Positions 8,045-19,969 of a stretch of DNA of 64,000 nt are shown piece after piece (position 1 is the first letter of the stretch; every line of letters begins with the position of its first letter). The DNA is taken from NCBI GenBank assembly GCA_030737875.1, contig CM060912.1, positions 878,563,199-878,627,198 on the forward strand, in the 5' to 3' direction. The stretch is from Allium sativum. Lineage: Eukaryota; Streptophyta; Magnoliopsida; Asparagales; Amaryllidaceae. Under the pieces are notes generated by a model. The model had not been told where the DNA came from and did not search any database. It saw only the letters and a program-made list of their open reading frames with translations. The position numbers and the translations under genes are program-made.

Positions 8045-11000
8045 CTAAGCGATAAAGGAGAAATTAAAAGACATACCCTCAAAAAGAAAAGGGTACAACG
8101 AACGCATCTTCTCTTCTGTCTCCCAAGTAGCGTTGCTCTCATCATCTCCCCATTGCACTTTAACTAGTCTGACCTCTCGATTCCTCAACTTTTTGATCTC
8201 CGACCCAAGAATGCATGTAGGAGCTCGTCTAATTGTTGCATCACGCTCTATTTCCACCTCTTTAAGCAAGCTCGGCTCTACCACCTCCGCGGTCTTGTGC
8301 AAACACTTCCTCAAATGTGATACATGGAATACGTCGTGTACTCCACTAAGTTTCTCAGGCAACTCCACCCTATACGCCATCTTCCCAATCCTGTCTTTTA
8401 TAGGAAACGGCCCTACAAACCTTGGCGCTAATTTCGCAACGGACCCAAAGCGAACAACATTCCGTAACGGAGATACTTTGATAAAAACCATGTCCCCAAT
8501 GTCAAACTCAAGATCTGTCCTCCTCTTATCAGCGTACGATTTCTGCCTATCTTGTGCTGCTTTCATCCTCCTTCGAATCAAATCAATCTTCTCCGAGGTT
8601 TCCCTAACCATATCGGGCCCAAGTAGGATTTTATCGGTAGATTCCCACCAACATGTAGGCGAACGGCTAGGCCTTCCATAAAGAGCTTCGAAAGGTGCCA
8701 TGCCAATACTAGACTGAAAGCTATTATTATATGCGAATTCTACCAACGGAAGGTGCTCTTCCCATGTACCCCCAAAGTCTAGGATACAAAGCCTTAAAAG
8801 ATCCTCTAGAATACGATTCACCCTCTCGGTCTGGCCGTCCGTCTGAGGATGATATGCGGTGCTCAAACATAGCTGAGTCCCTACCGCCTATTGTAAACTC
8901 TTCCAAAATTCACTAGTGAAGATGGGATCACGGTCGCTTACTATACTAGAAGGAATACCGTGCAAACGAACTATCTCTTTAATGTATACAGAAGCCAACC
9001 ACGGATCAGTCCTCTTACTTTTCACGGAAATAAAATGGGCGCACTTAGTAAGTCTATCTACTATAACCCAAATCCCCGTATTACCCTTCCTTGATCTTGG
9101 TAATCCATCCACAAAATCCATTGAGACGCTTTCCCATTTCCATAGTGGAACTTCCAATGGGTGAAGCAACCCACCGGGTTTCTTTTGTTCCACTTTTACT
9201 CGTTGGCACACCAAGCATCTAGCGACGTACTCGGCCACATCCTTTTTCATACCGGCCCAAAAGAAAACCCGCTTCATATCTTTGTACATCTTGTCTCCGC
9301 CAGGATGAATGGTCATCTTTGAGCGATGGGCATCATCAAGAATGGCCTTACTTAAGTCTTCGTCTTGTGGTACACAAAGTCTAATATCCCTTCGTAACCA
9401 ACCCTTATCGTTTGGGGTATACCTACGAAGATGGCTAGACGACTCCCCTCCTTTGAGCTTTTCTACTATCTCAACCAACTATGGGTCGTCTTGCTGTGCC
9501 TCACCAACTCATCCTAGAAGTGTAGGTCTAACCTCCAAGGATGCTAATAATCCAGGTACTAGGTCAACGGAGGGTCTAAAGTCAAACATGGAGATGAATT
9601 CTAAGCTTCGTCGTTCAACAAACAACGGACTCAAGGACAACCTTTTCCTACTTAAGGCGTCTGCTACCACGTTACCCTTGCCTGGGGTATACGCTATTTC
9701 AAAATCGTAGGAGGCTAAGAATTCCATCCACCGTTGCTGCCTTAAATTCAAATCCTTCTGAGAGAATAAGTATTTTAATGATTTGTGGTCAGTGAACAGT
9801 TCGAATTTCTAACCCAGAAGATAGTGACGCCAAGACTTAAGCGCGAAAACAATTGCGGCTAACTCAAGGTCATGCATAGGGTAATTCTTTTCATGAACCC
9901 TCAACTGCCTTCCACCATAGGCTATTACTCTTCCCTCTTGCATGAGGACCGCGCCAAGTCCTGTCCCACAAGCATCAGTATAGACGGTAAACGGTTTATT
10001 CCCGTCTGGCAGCACAAAGACTGGGGCTGAAGTTAAGGCTCTCTTTAGACGTTGGAACGCATCATCACAATCTTCGTCCCACGTAAAAACCAGGTTCTTC
10101 TTCGTTAACCGTGTTAATATAGCTGATATTTTTGCGAAGTCTTTGATAAACTTCCTATAATAGCCAGCCAACCCCAAGAAACTTCTTACTTCGGTTACAT
10201 TTTTAGGGACCTTCCAATCTTGGATGGCCACCACCTTTGCGGGATCCACTGCTATCCCTTCCTTGGAAACCACGTGCCCTAAGAACCGTACTTCTTTCCT
10301 CCAGAAGTGACACTTAGAAAATTTTTCCTTAAGGTTATGCTCTCGAAGGGTTTCCAACACTTCCCTAAGATGTAGGGCATGCTCTTCTTCATTCTTAGAA
10401 AAGACTAAGATGTCATCCACAAAGACTACCACGAATTTGTTAAGGTACTCCCTAAACACCCTACTCATCAAATCAACAAAATATGCGGGGGCGTTTGTCA
10501 AACCAAAGGGCATCACTAGCCATTCATAGAATCCATCAGGAGTCCTAAAAGCAGTCTTATCTATACTATCCTCAGCCACTCTCAGTTGATGAAAGCCAAT
10601 GGCTAAGTCCAACTGCGAAAACACTGAGGCGCCAACTAACTGATCAAAGAGATCGTCAATCCTCGGCAGTGGGTGTCGGTTCTTTTTAGTAAGCTTGTTT
10701 AGTTCTCTATAGTCCACACAAAGTCTAAGGGACCCATCCGCCTTTGTAGCAAATACTACTGGAGCACCCCACTCCGATATACTACGTCTTATGAACCCCT
10801 TCTCAAGCAACTCCTTCACTTGCTTATTGAGTTCCCTCCTTTCACGAGGAGCCATGTGGCGCACTGGCAAAGATATGGGTTTAGCATTATCCACAAGATA
10901 AATTCGAAAGTCTATCTCCCGCTTTGGAGGTAAGCCCTTCACCTCCTCAAACACATCCGGATATTCCCGGACCGCCTCTACCGATCGTAGATTCTCTACA

Positions 11001-11389
11001 GACGCGTCAAGCGATTCAAGATAACTTAGCATAACGGAATTTATGGGATTACAAAAGATGTCGAGAGCATTATCAAGGCGAGTCACAAGCCTAACTACTC
11101 TCCTTTCACAATCAAGAATGGCCCCATTTCTAGATAACCAATCCATTCCTAAAATTAGCCCATAGCCCGTGAAGCCCAATACATAAGCATCACATCTAAA
11201 TTCAACGCTAAGTATAGAGATTTTCAAATCCAAACATATCATGGTCAAATGAGCCGAACCCACAATTGAATTTGAAACAACCAAGGGATCCTCTACTAAA
11301 CTGGTGTTCAAGTGCAGTAATTCAACTAATGATGCAGAGATAAACGAATGAGATGCGCCAGAATCGAATAAGGTACGGACATGATGATC
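8045..11389 (-). pseudogene. pol: E2 pol: protease, RT, RNase H, integrase, chromodomain; broken
   Basis: This is the second part of the gag-pol polyprotein, out of frame with gag by a single-base shift near 11390. Just past the shift comes the protease motif DSGASHSF, then [12 protein letters not shown]. Reverse transcriptase follows with [19 protein letters not shown] and the catalytic FVDD. RNase H has [18 protein letters not shown] and TDHKSLKY. Integrase keeps the zinc-binding His and Cys residues (H...H...CLVC) and the Asp residues in SMDFVDGLP and SDRDP. The chromodomain-like end is [14 protein letters not shown]...YPFLF. In-frame stops occur at 9809-9811, 9509-9511, 9479-9481 and 8888-8890. 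An Ile replaces the usual Thr in the LATGFHQ segment. The copy cannot make its own enzymes. Confidence 0.9.
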
Positions 11390-12392
11390 AAACTAGAAAA
11401 ACTAAGCTTTCAATAGAAATTGTTCTACCTCTTTCTTGCAGCGGTGTGGCCGCAATAGCCTGAACTTGCCCCCTTGCCTGCCCTGGTGCCATAAGAGCCT
11501 GCACCTGTCCTCTCGAGGTAGACCCTGCCCTCTTCCCCTTCTTTGGGCAGTCCTTCACCAAATGTCCCGCATCTCCACAATGAAAACAACCAGTCTTCTT
11601 TTTCTTTCTACAATCTTTGCTGAGATGGCCAGGCGTCCCACAATTGAAGCATCTCTTCTTCCCTTTGCCATTATTGTTTTTACCACCCTTCTTATTTTGC
11701 TGTTGGGGTTTCTTCTGATCCCCTTTCTTTTCAACTGCCTTATCCTCATGCATAAGTGCCATTTCTACTAACCTTTCAAAGGTGGATCCCATAGGGATGT
11801 GGGTCATAGCCAACCCTTGCAACGGTTCATTCAAGCCTCTAACGAACCTCAAAGCTTTCTTCTCTGGCGTGTTCACCAACTCCAAGCCAAACCTTGCTAA
11901 CTGATTAAATTTATTGACATATTCCTTCACTGATAAGCTCCCTTGCTTTAATGTCAGGAATTTTTCCATATTTAAATTCTCCTCTGCCCTTGAAAGAAAT
12001 TTTGCCTCAAACCTTCGTCTGAAATCCGCCCATGAATCAACTGGACGTTCCCTGTTAGTGACCTCCCACCAAAACGAGGCCTCTCCCTTCATTAACCAAG
12101 CAGCTAAATGGACTTTCCTCCCATCTTCCACTTCAAAGATATCCAACAATTTTTCAGTCTCCTTAAGCCAGTCTCTGGCCTCCACAAACGTCTCAGTCCC
12201 TTGAAATTTTTTTCCTCCCATAGCCTTAAATTCCCTGCACGTCTTTGCAAAAGTGTAAACACGAGGAGGAATGAGTGCAACTGGGGGTGGAGGAGTATCT
12301 GCTAGGCCTGCAGTGGTGGCCCTAGCCTCCAAATATCTCCTAAACCACCCTGGAACAGTCACACCTTCTGAGAGATTAAGATCTTCAGCCAT
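11388..12392 (-). pseudogene. gag: E2 gag, ends early by frameshift
   Basis: I chose the ATG at 12390-12392 because the N-terminus then matches the Gag starts of E3 and E4 (acidic start, then PGWFRRYLEARAT). The longer upstream frame runs into the LTR. The Gag core contains FKAMGGKKFQGTETFVEA, EASFWWEVTN and [14 protein letters not shown] lysine- and asparagine-rich linker is followed by two CCHC zinc knuckles (CFNCGTPGHLSKDC and CFHCGDAGHLVKDC) that would bind element RNA. The frame ends at 11388-11390, shortly before the protease, where E4 reads on without interruption. Gag-pol is a single frame in this family, so the shift separates Gag from the enzymes. Confidence 0.88.
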
Positions 12393-12575
12393 GCTGAAAC
12401 GAAAAAGGAAAGATTCAAAATGGAGAATTCGAAAGATAAAGATAAGGATATGGCTATTTGGGATTATGTTTTTCATAAAAGCTCTCTCTAAATAACATGT
12501 TTTTGAAAGCACTTCTTCCAAAAATACTTTAGAAAAATATTTTTCTAAAATTTTTATCTGTTCTGGTAACCTTAT
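12393..12575. other. E2 leader between primer site and gag start
   Basis: About 180 bases of A/T-rich leader lie between the primer site and the gag ATG. I see no separate feature in it. Confidence 0.5.
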
Positions 12576-12587
12576 GCTCTGATACCA
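12576..12587 (-). other. E2 primer-binding site (initiator tRNA-Met type)
   Basis: The minus strand reads TGGTATCAGAGC two bases inside the 5' LTR. This is the standard complement of the 3' end of plant initiator tRNA-Met. Confidence 0.92.
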
Positions 12588-12589
12588 CG

Positions 12590-15500
12590 TGTAACACTCC
12601 ACGTCCATTAATGTCACTCACCAGGGGAATGCATTAACTTCCATGGAGGTCATAAGTGAATATAGAACAGAGAAATTACAACAAGACGGATAATAAATAG
12701 CACTTGAAAATCTAAAACTTCATTTTATTGTAGCGGAAATTAAATATGTCTGTTACATCATAAAACCATAGATCATAACCAAGTACAATATCCATCTTCA
12801 CAAAAACAAAATACATAATCCCATTACAATAAATAGCCATTAAAAAGAAAGATAACAAGCTGGACTTTACTTCTGCAGTCCAAGCTTTCCAAGAGATAAA
12901 CGATCCAACTAGACTCCACTAGAACTTGGCCCAACCTGAGGATCTGAAGGAAAAAAAAAAGATGGAAAAGAGGGGGTCAGACATAAAGTCTGGCGAGTAT
13001 GATAATTCTACAATACTATTATCAAAATAACTGGACTAAGGCATAAGCTGGAAAACAAGGAAATGTCTATGAAAGAGCAGATTAAGGACATAGACAATCG
13101 CTAAAGGAAATGATAACGCTCCTAAATACTAAAGGATAAACACTATACCGCACCACAATAGTCACCCTAAAGATTGATCCCACTTAGCTTCACTTAGAAA
13201 CTTTCTTAATGGCTTTACGTACTCCTAGCTGACTACATAGGTGCCGCCTGCCCCTATCTCCACTAGGTGTACCCCACTTTCCATTTTTCGATCGGCTCCC
13301 TACTCATAGATACCCGTGCTGGCCCCACAGTGGGGTGTATCATTCCCCTAAAGTGGCAACCCGATATAACGGAGATGCACGGCTTATACCTACACGATGC
13401 AACAACGTCTTACCTACCAGCCCGGGTCCACACACGCATATGAAACCCATTGGACTTGCGTTGCCACCGCTCCCTATTTTGGCCTCTTATAGTGAGACCC
13501 AGTATGCGTGTCCCGTCCTCGACTTGGGTCGAGCCCACAAAGATACGTTTTGGGATACTGGTTGAAATGGGCCCCCATTATTTCCCACAAGCATTCCACC
13601 TAAGCTTGTCCCATTAGTCCATCCACTTAACCCACTTAGTCATGTTCATTTACATGTGTATTTGGTTAAGTCTAATCGTATTTCAAATGCCTCTAAAGGC
13701 AACCACTAGATTCCTCATGCCACCCAAGGCACCTACTTAACCCCCATGTCCCACCTTACATGATTATCTAGCTAAGTATTTCTTAATTCATTAAGGCCAT
13801 AACCTCATAAAGACCTCTCACATTAGACTGGCATTTATGGCAGCTGGATTTGCCGGGCGGGTCCGGGCAGTCTTACACCATAAAAGAGTCTAACCTCGTG
13901 TCTTTACAACTGTTATGCTTTAGTTTGTGCCTAGGACCTCTCACATTAGGCCGACATTTGTGACTACTGGATTTGTCGGGCGGGTTCGGGCAGGTTTACG
14001 TCACAAACGGGTCCAACCTCGTGTCCTAAGCATTGATTATTATTAATAATCCATTTTCCCCAATTTTAATAATTCCATACTTGAATTATTAATTAATTCC
14101 AAATTCAACAATGTCCATAATTGACTCAATTATGGACATCCATTCAAGGCGTGCAAAATCATACAAAATTGCATCCAATTTATTAATTCCTAATATCACC
14201 CCTACCCCACGTTTGAACGTTTATTCGCAAAATATATATATTAGACTCGAATAGTCTAACTCACAGCATAAAAGAGATTATCACAATAACAACATGTATA
14301 TATGACTAAATGAATCATAATAAGGGGTGAAACTTGCATATGTACAACTTGCATAGGATTATACATGTCATGGATCTAAAGATGTCAACTTGTTCATAAT
14401 TCACATAATATGGTCTCAATCAAATTTCGTAAACTTGCATAGGAACATGTGTGAATCAACATCATCTAATCTAACAATATAAATTTTTATGGGTACACCT
14501 AACTCAATAGGCAAATTCCCAAAAATCAAAATTCATTTAATCATAGATTCATGTATATGGGTACACCTAACTTAATAGGAAAATTCCCATATTCAAGATC
14601 CAATTAATTTGTAGATTCATGTATATGGGTACACCTAACTCAATAGGCAAATTCCCATAATCAAGATCTATTATAAAAAAACATAAACTTTAAACATGAT
14701 CCAATTCGCATAAATAATAACATCATGACTTTACAACTTGTATGATTCAACACAACTTAACATGACATCATTATCATATAACATAAGTATTTCAACATAT
14801 GTGATAATATGAGATCTACAACATATATAAGATTTACAACATAGCATATCATAATTTGCAACATAGCATGATATGATTTACAATATAGCATAGCATGATT
14901 TACAACATGGCATAACATGATTTATAACATAGCATAGCATGATTAATCACATATGACATAGCATAGGATTATTTACAACATAATCACTACAACATAACAA
15001 CATATATATATGATAACATAATAGCATAACAAGAGATCCACAACATAATTTACAAATACATAACAATTCATATCACTTTCTTGTGATCCATTCATAACTT
15101 AATCAAATTATTTTATAATAATATTGTGAGATTCATCATACTCACAATTTAAAGAAGAGAAATAGAAAGAGTCTTTGATTTAATTTGTTTGTTGAGTAGA
15201 TTTAGTTGTAGGCTAGGCTTTCTCCTTCTTCTTTAGTTTGTGACGGCTACGCTGAACTCCATGGCAACGGCATGTCGGTAGCTCTCCAATTTTTCAAGTG
15301 ATTTAGGGTTAGAGTCTACCCACTTATTTATAGATGTTAGGATGCATTTAGGCCATTAGATTTACCCTAGAATAGATTAGAGCCATTAGATTTCGTCCAG
15401 CCTTCAAAACACAGCCCGAAAACCCAACCAGATGCACCTAGGTCACCTGGGCTCGACCAGGGAGGTCGACACCCAGGTCGACTCTAGTGTCGACCTGGCC

Positions 15501-15796
15501 CCCCCAGGTCGACTCCCAAGTCGACCCCCAGGTCGACCTGGTCTGGGCGGGAGTTTTCCCGCCTGCCTCCTTTCCTGTGTTTTTGAAATCTGTTTTAAAA
15601 TTTGAATTTTTCGTGAAACTTCTCGAGGCCATATCTCGGTCATACGAACTCCGATTTACAAAATTTCGGACTCTATTTCGCGTATTTTTCCGAGACGAAC
15701 ACAATGGCGTAGTCCGTTTCCCAATATTCTTATATATGAAATTAATTATTCTTTCATTTGTGAATATTAGTATTAACTGATTTACGGGGTGTTACA
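12590..15796 (-). repeat. E2 5' LTR (3207 bp)
   Basis: It is nearly identical to 4257-7466, with the same ends. Differences include a C-run of 7 instead of 13 in the palindrome block and a few small indels. In one stem-loop unit a C:G pair replaces the G.T pair of the other LTR. Confidence 0.92.
13811..14025 (-). repeat. Tandem pair of covarying stem-loop modules (E2 5' LTR)
   Basis: This is the counterpart of 5485-5690. The first inner stem here pairs TTTATGG with CCATAAA fully, while the other LTR has TTTATGG with TCATAAA. In the second unit the outer left arm reads TTAGGC and makes one mismatch with GTCCAA. Confidence 0.65.
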
Positions 15797-15801
15797 ATGC
15801 A
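15797..15801. other. E2 target-site duplication, right copy (ATGCA)
   Basis: This matches 4252-4256. Confidence 0.9.
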
Positions 15802-16450
15802 ACTCTTTGCTGAAACTTTTCATGAAAGAATGCTACTCTACTAAAAGTATATAAGCACTACAAATATGTTTATCAAATCACCGATTCTCGTATATTCTCT
15901 TTAATTTCTGATTTGCATTTCTATACTCATTGCACTCTAAAGCTCTCTTAAATTCAAGTTACTTGTTGAATCTTTGATATTATTTCAAATCTCTTGATTC
16001 AACAAGCAACATACTTCCTTCAATCTTTACATACACTTCAAATACTTGAGGATAAGATTATAGGAAGGGTGTACTTCATCGTGACTATTCAGTGTTGATT
16101 AGAGAAAACATTCAAAAGTCATAACTCTTGTAATTTGTGAAGTCCTGTGTGGGTGCTCAGACGTGGACATCCTTGTTTTTGCTTGGGTGTATTGTGACCT
16201 ACTCCTTCGGGTTAAAAGAGGGCGTGAGTGAATTCCGAAGAGGAGCTTCAGGACTGGACGTAGGGCGGGAAGTCCGAACCAGTATAAAAATCCTGGTGTC
16301 TTTTACTTGCTGCTTTTTAATTCGTGATATATCTATATAGCCTACATTTACCTGCATAACTATTGTAGTTTACTAGTTAGCTTATCATATACCATTCCGC
16401 TATATCCATATAAAGATCCTGCTTAAGTCATATACATCGAATTTTCACAA
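15802..16450. repeat. Right part of the older LTR split by E2
   Basis: This continues 3903-4256. It carries a TATA box (TATATAAG at 15848), a pyrimidine-rich transcribed-looking stretch and, at 16240-16310, a GC-richer segment ending in CAGTATAAAAATCCTGG. The right border is not clear, and a 67-codon open frame at 16137 does not look like a gene. Confidence 0.35.
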
Positions 16451-17229
16451 GCCGTTTGTCCTGTAAAAGGTTTTTTTATCCTATTTCAAATACCATAAAT
16501 AATTTAACATTTTTTCAACATGTTAATTATCACAAATTCGCAATCAAATCATAACATAAATAATCCTCCATTCATCCATGGGTTTGCAAACAACTGTGAT
16601 GTGAGGTACTAGGAACCGTATACAATTTGTGATAAATAAACAAATAAAAATCAATATAGGCAATTAATATGTTTCCAGTTATAAAAATGAATAATTGTAC
16701 AAAATATTTGAGTGAGAGAGCACTCATATTGGTTTGTTTAACGATTTATTTTCAAACTAAATTCAACGAACATTTAATTTAGTTCAAAATTCAACCTGCT
16801 CCAAATTCTTCCCAGTCAGTTCCATATTGTAAATCTCGTCGTTGCGATTCCATCGCATCTGAAATCGTCGTATTCCGACGTTGTTTGAAAAAGTTATGGC
16901 ATTTTATACATTTAATAATTAATTAGGGTGATAAGTTTAATAAAATATTATTAAAACCTTAATCTCCCTCCAACTCGTTGTTTCTCTCCTGAAGCCGAAA
17001 CAAACCCATGCCCAGAAACTAGGGCTCCATCACGCCTCCTCCCTGCTCGACCGGGGAATGATCCATCGCCGCCGCGACCTCCGCCCCAACGTCGCCCCTG
17101 CTCCCAATCTCCGGTAAAAATCGCCACTTCGAGCTATAAAATCTCCTCACATGCAACACCATAAAACAATCATACCCATTGATTTTGAAGATCTCATTGA
17201 GCTCTTTACTTTTCATGTAGAAAGTTTCA
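16451..17229 (-). repeat. E5 left LTR, part before the E3 insertion (degraded)
   Basis: With E3 removed, this runs on into 28677-29710. In minus sense it shares a recognisable stretch with the arm at 43.9-44.1 kb (CAGATGCGATGGAATCGC and ATATGGAACTG against GATCCGATGGGATCGT and ATAATGGAACTG). The GC-rich stretch at 17000-17110 looks like the leader region of an LTR. Its left border is not visible, and a 72-codon frame in it is not supported as a gene. Confidence 0.4.
17225..17229. other. E3 target-site duplication, left copy (TTTCA)
   Basis: TTTCA precedes the left LTR and is repeated after the right LTR at 28672-28676. Confidence 0.85.
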
Positions 17230-17439
17230 TGTAACACCCCGTGAATTGTATAACGTTAAGCTTCACGAATTAAAGTATAATTAATTATAAATGATGAAAT
17301 CAAGGGAAATGGGTTACGCCATTGCGTTCGTCTTGAAATTCTGCTTGAGATAGAGCTCAAGTTTGCGTAAAACGGATATCGTATGAAGAAGATATGGACG
17401 AACGAAGTTGGGCGAAAAACCAGAAAATGGGTCAGAATG

Positions 17440-17545
17440 CACTGGCGCACTTGGGAAGTGCGCCAGAACAGAAATGAACTGGCGCACTTGGGAAGTGCGC
17501 CAGTACATTTTTAGCCTGGCGCACCTACCAAGTGCGCCCAGGTCA
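17440..17545 (+). repeat. Three GC-rich hairpins upstream of the TATA box (E3 5' LTR)
   Basis: Arms GGCGCACTT and AAGTGCGCC with loop GGG occur twice as perfect copies. A third copy has arms GGCGCACCT and AAGTGCGCC (one mismatch). The block lies about 169 bp upstream of the TATA box. The 3' LTR counterpart is at about 25719-25816. Confidence 0.75.
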
Positions 17546-17713
17546 GAATGACCTGCTGGTCAGGTCTTGGCTGGTCTGATCAGGGTCTGGTCAAATTCTG
17601 ATGCTTGGCTGAGTCACTAGGGCTTACGTGTCACCTTTTGAGTGGCTCTTTGAACTTTGTATGGTCTATATTCCTCCTATCTTCATCCGACGGCTCAAAA
17701 CAATTTAAAATTC

Positions 17714-17721
17714 TATAAATA
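17714..17721 (+). promoter_or_regulatory. TATA box of E3 5' LTR
   Basis: TATAAATA lies about 484 bp from the LTR start, followed by C/A-rich sequence with CCTAACCCTAAAC. The position agrees with E2 and E4. Confidence 0.6.
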
Positions 17722-18502
17722 TAACTCAAACCTAACCCTAAACTCACACAAATAATAGAATACAATAGCCATCATGCTGCTGGAGAGGAACTAGGAATGG
17801 CTGTCAATTAGAAACCCAAGAGACAAGCCAACAAGCCTAAGAGAAAATTCAAAAGCTTAAAGCATCGACAACTAAATCAAAACAATGCCAACAACAAAGG
17901 ATAGCATCTTCAAATTTAGAATTCAGATTCCTGAATTGAAGATTCGTCATACGTTGTAAGTAGAGTGCTATTCCGATGTGAATAAATAATTGTGTTTTGA
18001 TTTGTGTAAAATGCGAAATAGAATTGTATTTGATTTGTGGTGATAATAATTCATATTTGAATGTTGCTTTGATTCTAAACGATTTGGGATGTTGTGGTAT
18101 AACGATTGGATATTTGCAAGTATGTGATTCATGTTGAAAGTTAACAACTACATGTTTGTGGTAGTTTATTTGAGATTCATGCAAGTATATGATTCACTAT
18201 TATGCCAACATAATATATATTATAATCACTTTTAGTGTAGTTGGATCCATTTGGGTATTATGACTTATGTGAATTTGTGTTGGAATTGGCATCATGATTC
18301 AAGTGTAAAACCATACTTTTGTATTAGAGACAAAAGTAAACATCGTTGTGAACTTGTGTTGACTCTATGAACATGACTAGACTATGTTTGGTGTTATGCC
18401 TAATTGGGAAACATGTTATAGGCCTATATTATTATCAAAAATCATATGATAATATATGTGACACATAGCTAAGTTAGATTTACATTCCAATTGCAAGTTT
18501 GC

Positions 18503-18660
18503 ATGAATAGATTAAAAACCATGATTTCATGTTTAGGTATATTTATGCCATGATTATATGAATAGATCAAAAACCATGATTTCATGTTTAGGTAGGTTTA
18601 TGCCATGATTATATGAATAGATCAAAAACCATGATTTCATGTTTAGGTATGCCATGACTA
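18503..18660 (+). repeat. Tandem repeat of 55-56 bp x 3 in the E3 LTR
   Basis: Copies begin ATGAATAGAT and contain ACCATGATTTCATGTTTAGG and TTTATGCCATGATTAT. The same array is in the 3' LTR at about 26778-26942. Confidence 0.8.
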
Positions 18661-19059
18661 TATGCTATTACAATGCAAGTTCACAAGTGCCAAATTGATG
18701 TTAATTAGTTCGCTATGTTGCAAGTTCATGCGTTCACACTCCCCTTTTTCTGTTACTTAGAATAGGTAAACGCCATGTTCTAAGCCTCCCCTTTTTCATG
18801 TGGCTAAGTTGGGTTTAAATGTTAAACCCAACATATGTTATATTGTAGTGAACATATAAAACGGGGGTAGTGACGTTTGGGTTAAAATATAAAACATATG
18901 TGTTGGCATGTTTGACGCATGCCAACGACCTTGAAAAACAATTAAGTGGTGTAAATTAATTTTACCCAATAAAGATGAATTTGAATAATGGGCCGCAAAT
19001 ATTTACATATAAGAAGAAAAGAGACAAAATATGTAAATTTAGAAAATACGATGTGTTTA

Positions 19060-19262
19060 ACCCGAGGTTGGATTGAGTTGTGATATAAACCTGCCCGGAA
19101 CCGCCCGGCTGTCCAGTAGTCACAACAATACCTATCCAATGTGGGTGGTTAAACACGGAGCCCAAGAAAGACCCGAGGTTAGACTGAGTTGTGGCGTAAG
19201 ACTGCCCGGACCCAACCGACAATAGGCAGCCACAACAATATCTGTCTAATGTGAGAGGTCGA
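19060..19262 (+). repeat. Tandem pair of covarying stem-loop modules (E3 5' LTR)
   Basis: Unit A: outer arms TTGGAT (19068-19073) and ATCCAA (19134-19139), inner arms GTTGTGA (19077-19083) and TCACAAC (19120-19126). Unit B: outer TTAGAC (19179-19184) and GTCTAA (19244-19249), inner GTTGTGG (19188-19194) and CCACAAC (19230-19236), plus CTGCC/GGCAG. Loops hold CTGCCCGGA. The 3' LTR counterpart is at 27341-27543. Confidence 0.75.
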
Positions 19263-19653
19263 GGCTTTAATAAGACAATTAAGGCCGAGTCAGGATTGAT
19301 AGGATTAAGTAAATTGAATTAATACTTAATCAAAATGGAACATGCTAAACTATACAGACTGATTGGGGGTTAGGTTTACAAAACACTTAACCAACTTAGC
19401 ATGTTGGCTAGAAATAGAAAACCTAGTAGCGGTGGGATCCTTTTCAGCAGTAACCCTACAAGGTGTATTAGGGTACCCTGAACTAGGAAGGGTGGGGCAC
19501 GATTACTGGGCTGACTGTAAGAGGTCAAATCGACGGCGGTGGTGCGGCAGTGTAGGTTCTAGCGGGGTGCGGGCGTGCACACACTCCGGCGCAGAAAAAT
19601 AAGGCATTGGGCACCAGTAGTATACCTGTGCATTCTAGAATTTTGTCGGGCCG

Positions 19654-19684
19654 CCACCATGGGACTTGATACACCCCATGGTGG
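19654..19684 (+). other. Perfect 10-bp inverted repeat with TTGATACAC loop (E3 LTR)
   Basis: Arms CCACCATGGG and CCCATGGTGG enclose an 11-base loop containing TTGATACAC. It recurs in the 3' LTR at about 27935-27965. Confidence 0.65.
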
Positions 19685-19969
19685 GAGCAGCATAGGTAAC
19701 TACAACATCGGGGGCCGTAAGACACATGTAACTATGCGAGTAGGAGCCGATCATTAGAAACGGATTACTTCACCCTGATTATGGGGTGCCTGTTGGGAAC
19801 TGGTTTATGTGGATGCAGAGATTAATATGGGGTATGATACGTATATTCGACTCTAGACAACTTAACTTAGTTTATGGTGCTTTCCCATTTCCAGTTTATA
19901 CTTATCATGCCCAATTCTTTATTCATAGACTGAATAGTCCTAGACTTACTTAGGCTTTATTTCTGACTC

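Larger units (their letters stand above)
4257..15796 (-). mobile_element. E2: complete but inactive chromodomain Ty3/gypsy element (Tekay/Del-like)
   Basis: The element reads on the minus strand: 5' LTR 12590-15796, primer site 12576-12587, gag 11388-12392, pol 8045-11389, 3' non-coding region 7481-8044, polypurine tract 7467-7480 and 3' LTR 4257-7466. Both ends have target copy ATGCA, so the borders are exact. The coding frame has one frameshift and four in-frame stops, while the LTR pair differs by only about two percent by eye. It is nested in an older LTR. The Tekay/Del placement is inferred from the chromodomain, domain order and long LTRs. Confidence 0.93.

Noticed and set aside
8133..8681. 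A 182-codon open frame on the plus strand across the E2 integrase region
   Set aside because: It is antisense to a recognisable integrase and chromodomain frame and has no motif of its own.
17019..17237. 72-codon minus-strand frame with a GC-rich start, possibly a gene fragment interrupted by E3
   Set aside because: No domain is recognisable, and the surrounding sequence matches other LTR remnants in the window rather than a gene.
18962..19222. Matching 86-codon frames at 18962-19222 and 27243-27503 on the minus strand
   Set aside because: They are the same place in the two E3 LTRs and overlap the stem-loop pair. No sign of coding beyond the shared ancestry.
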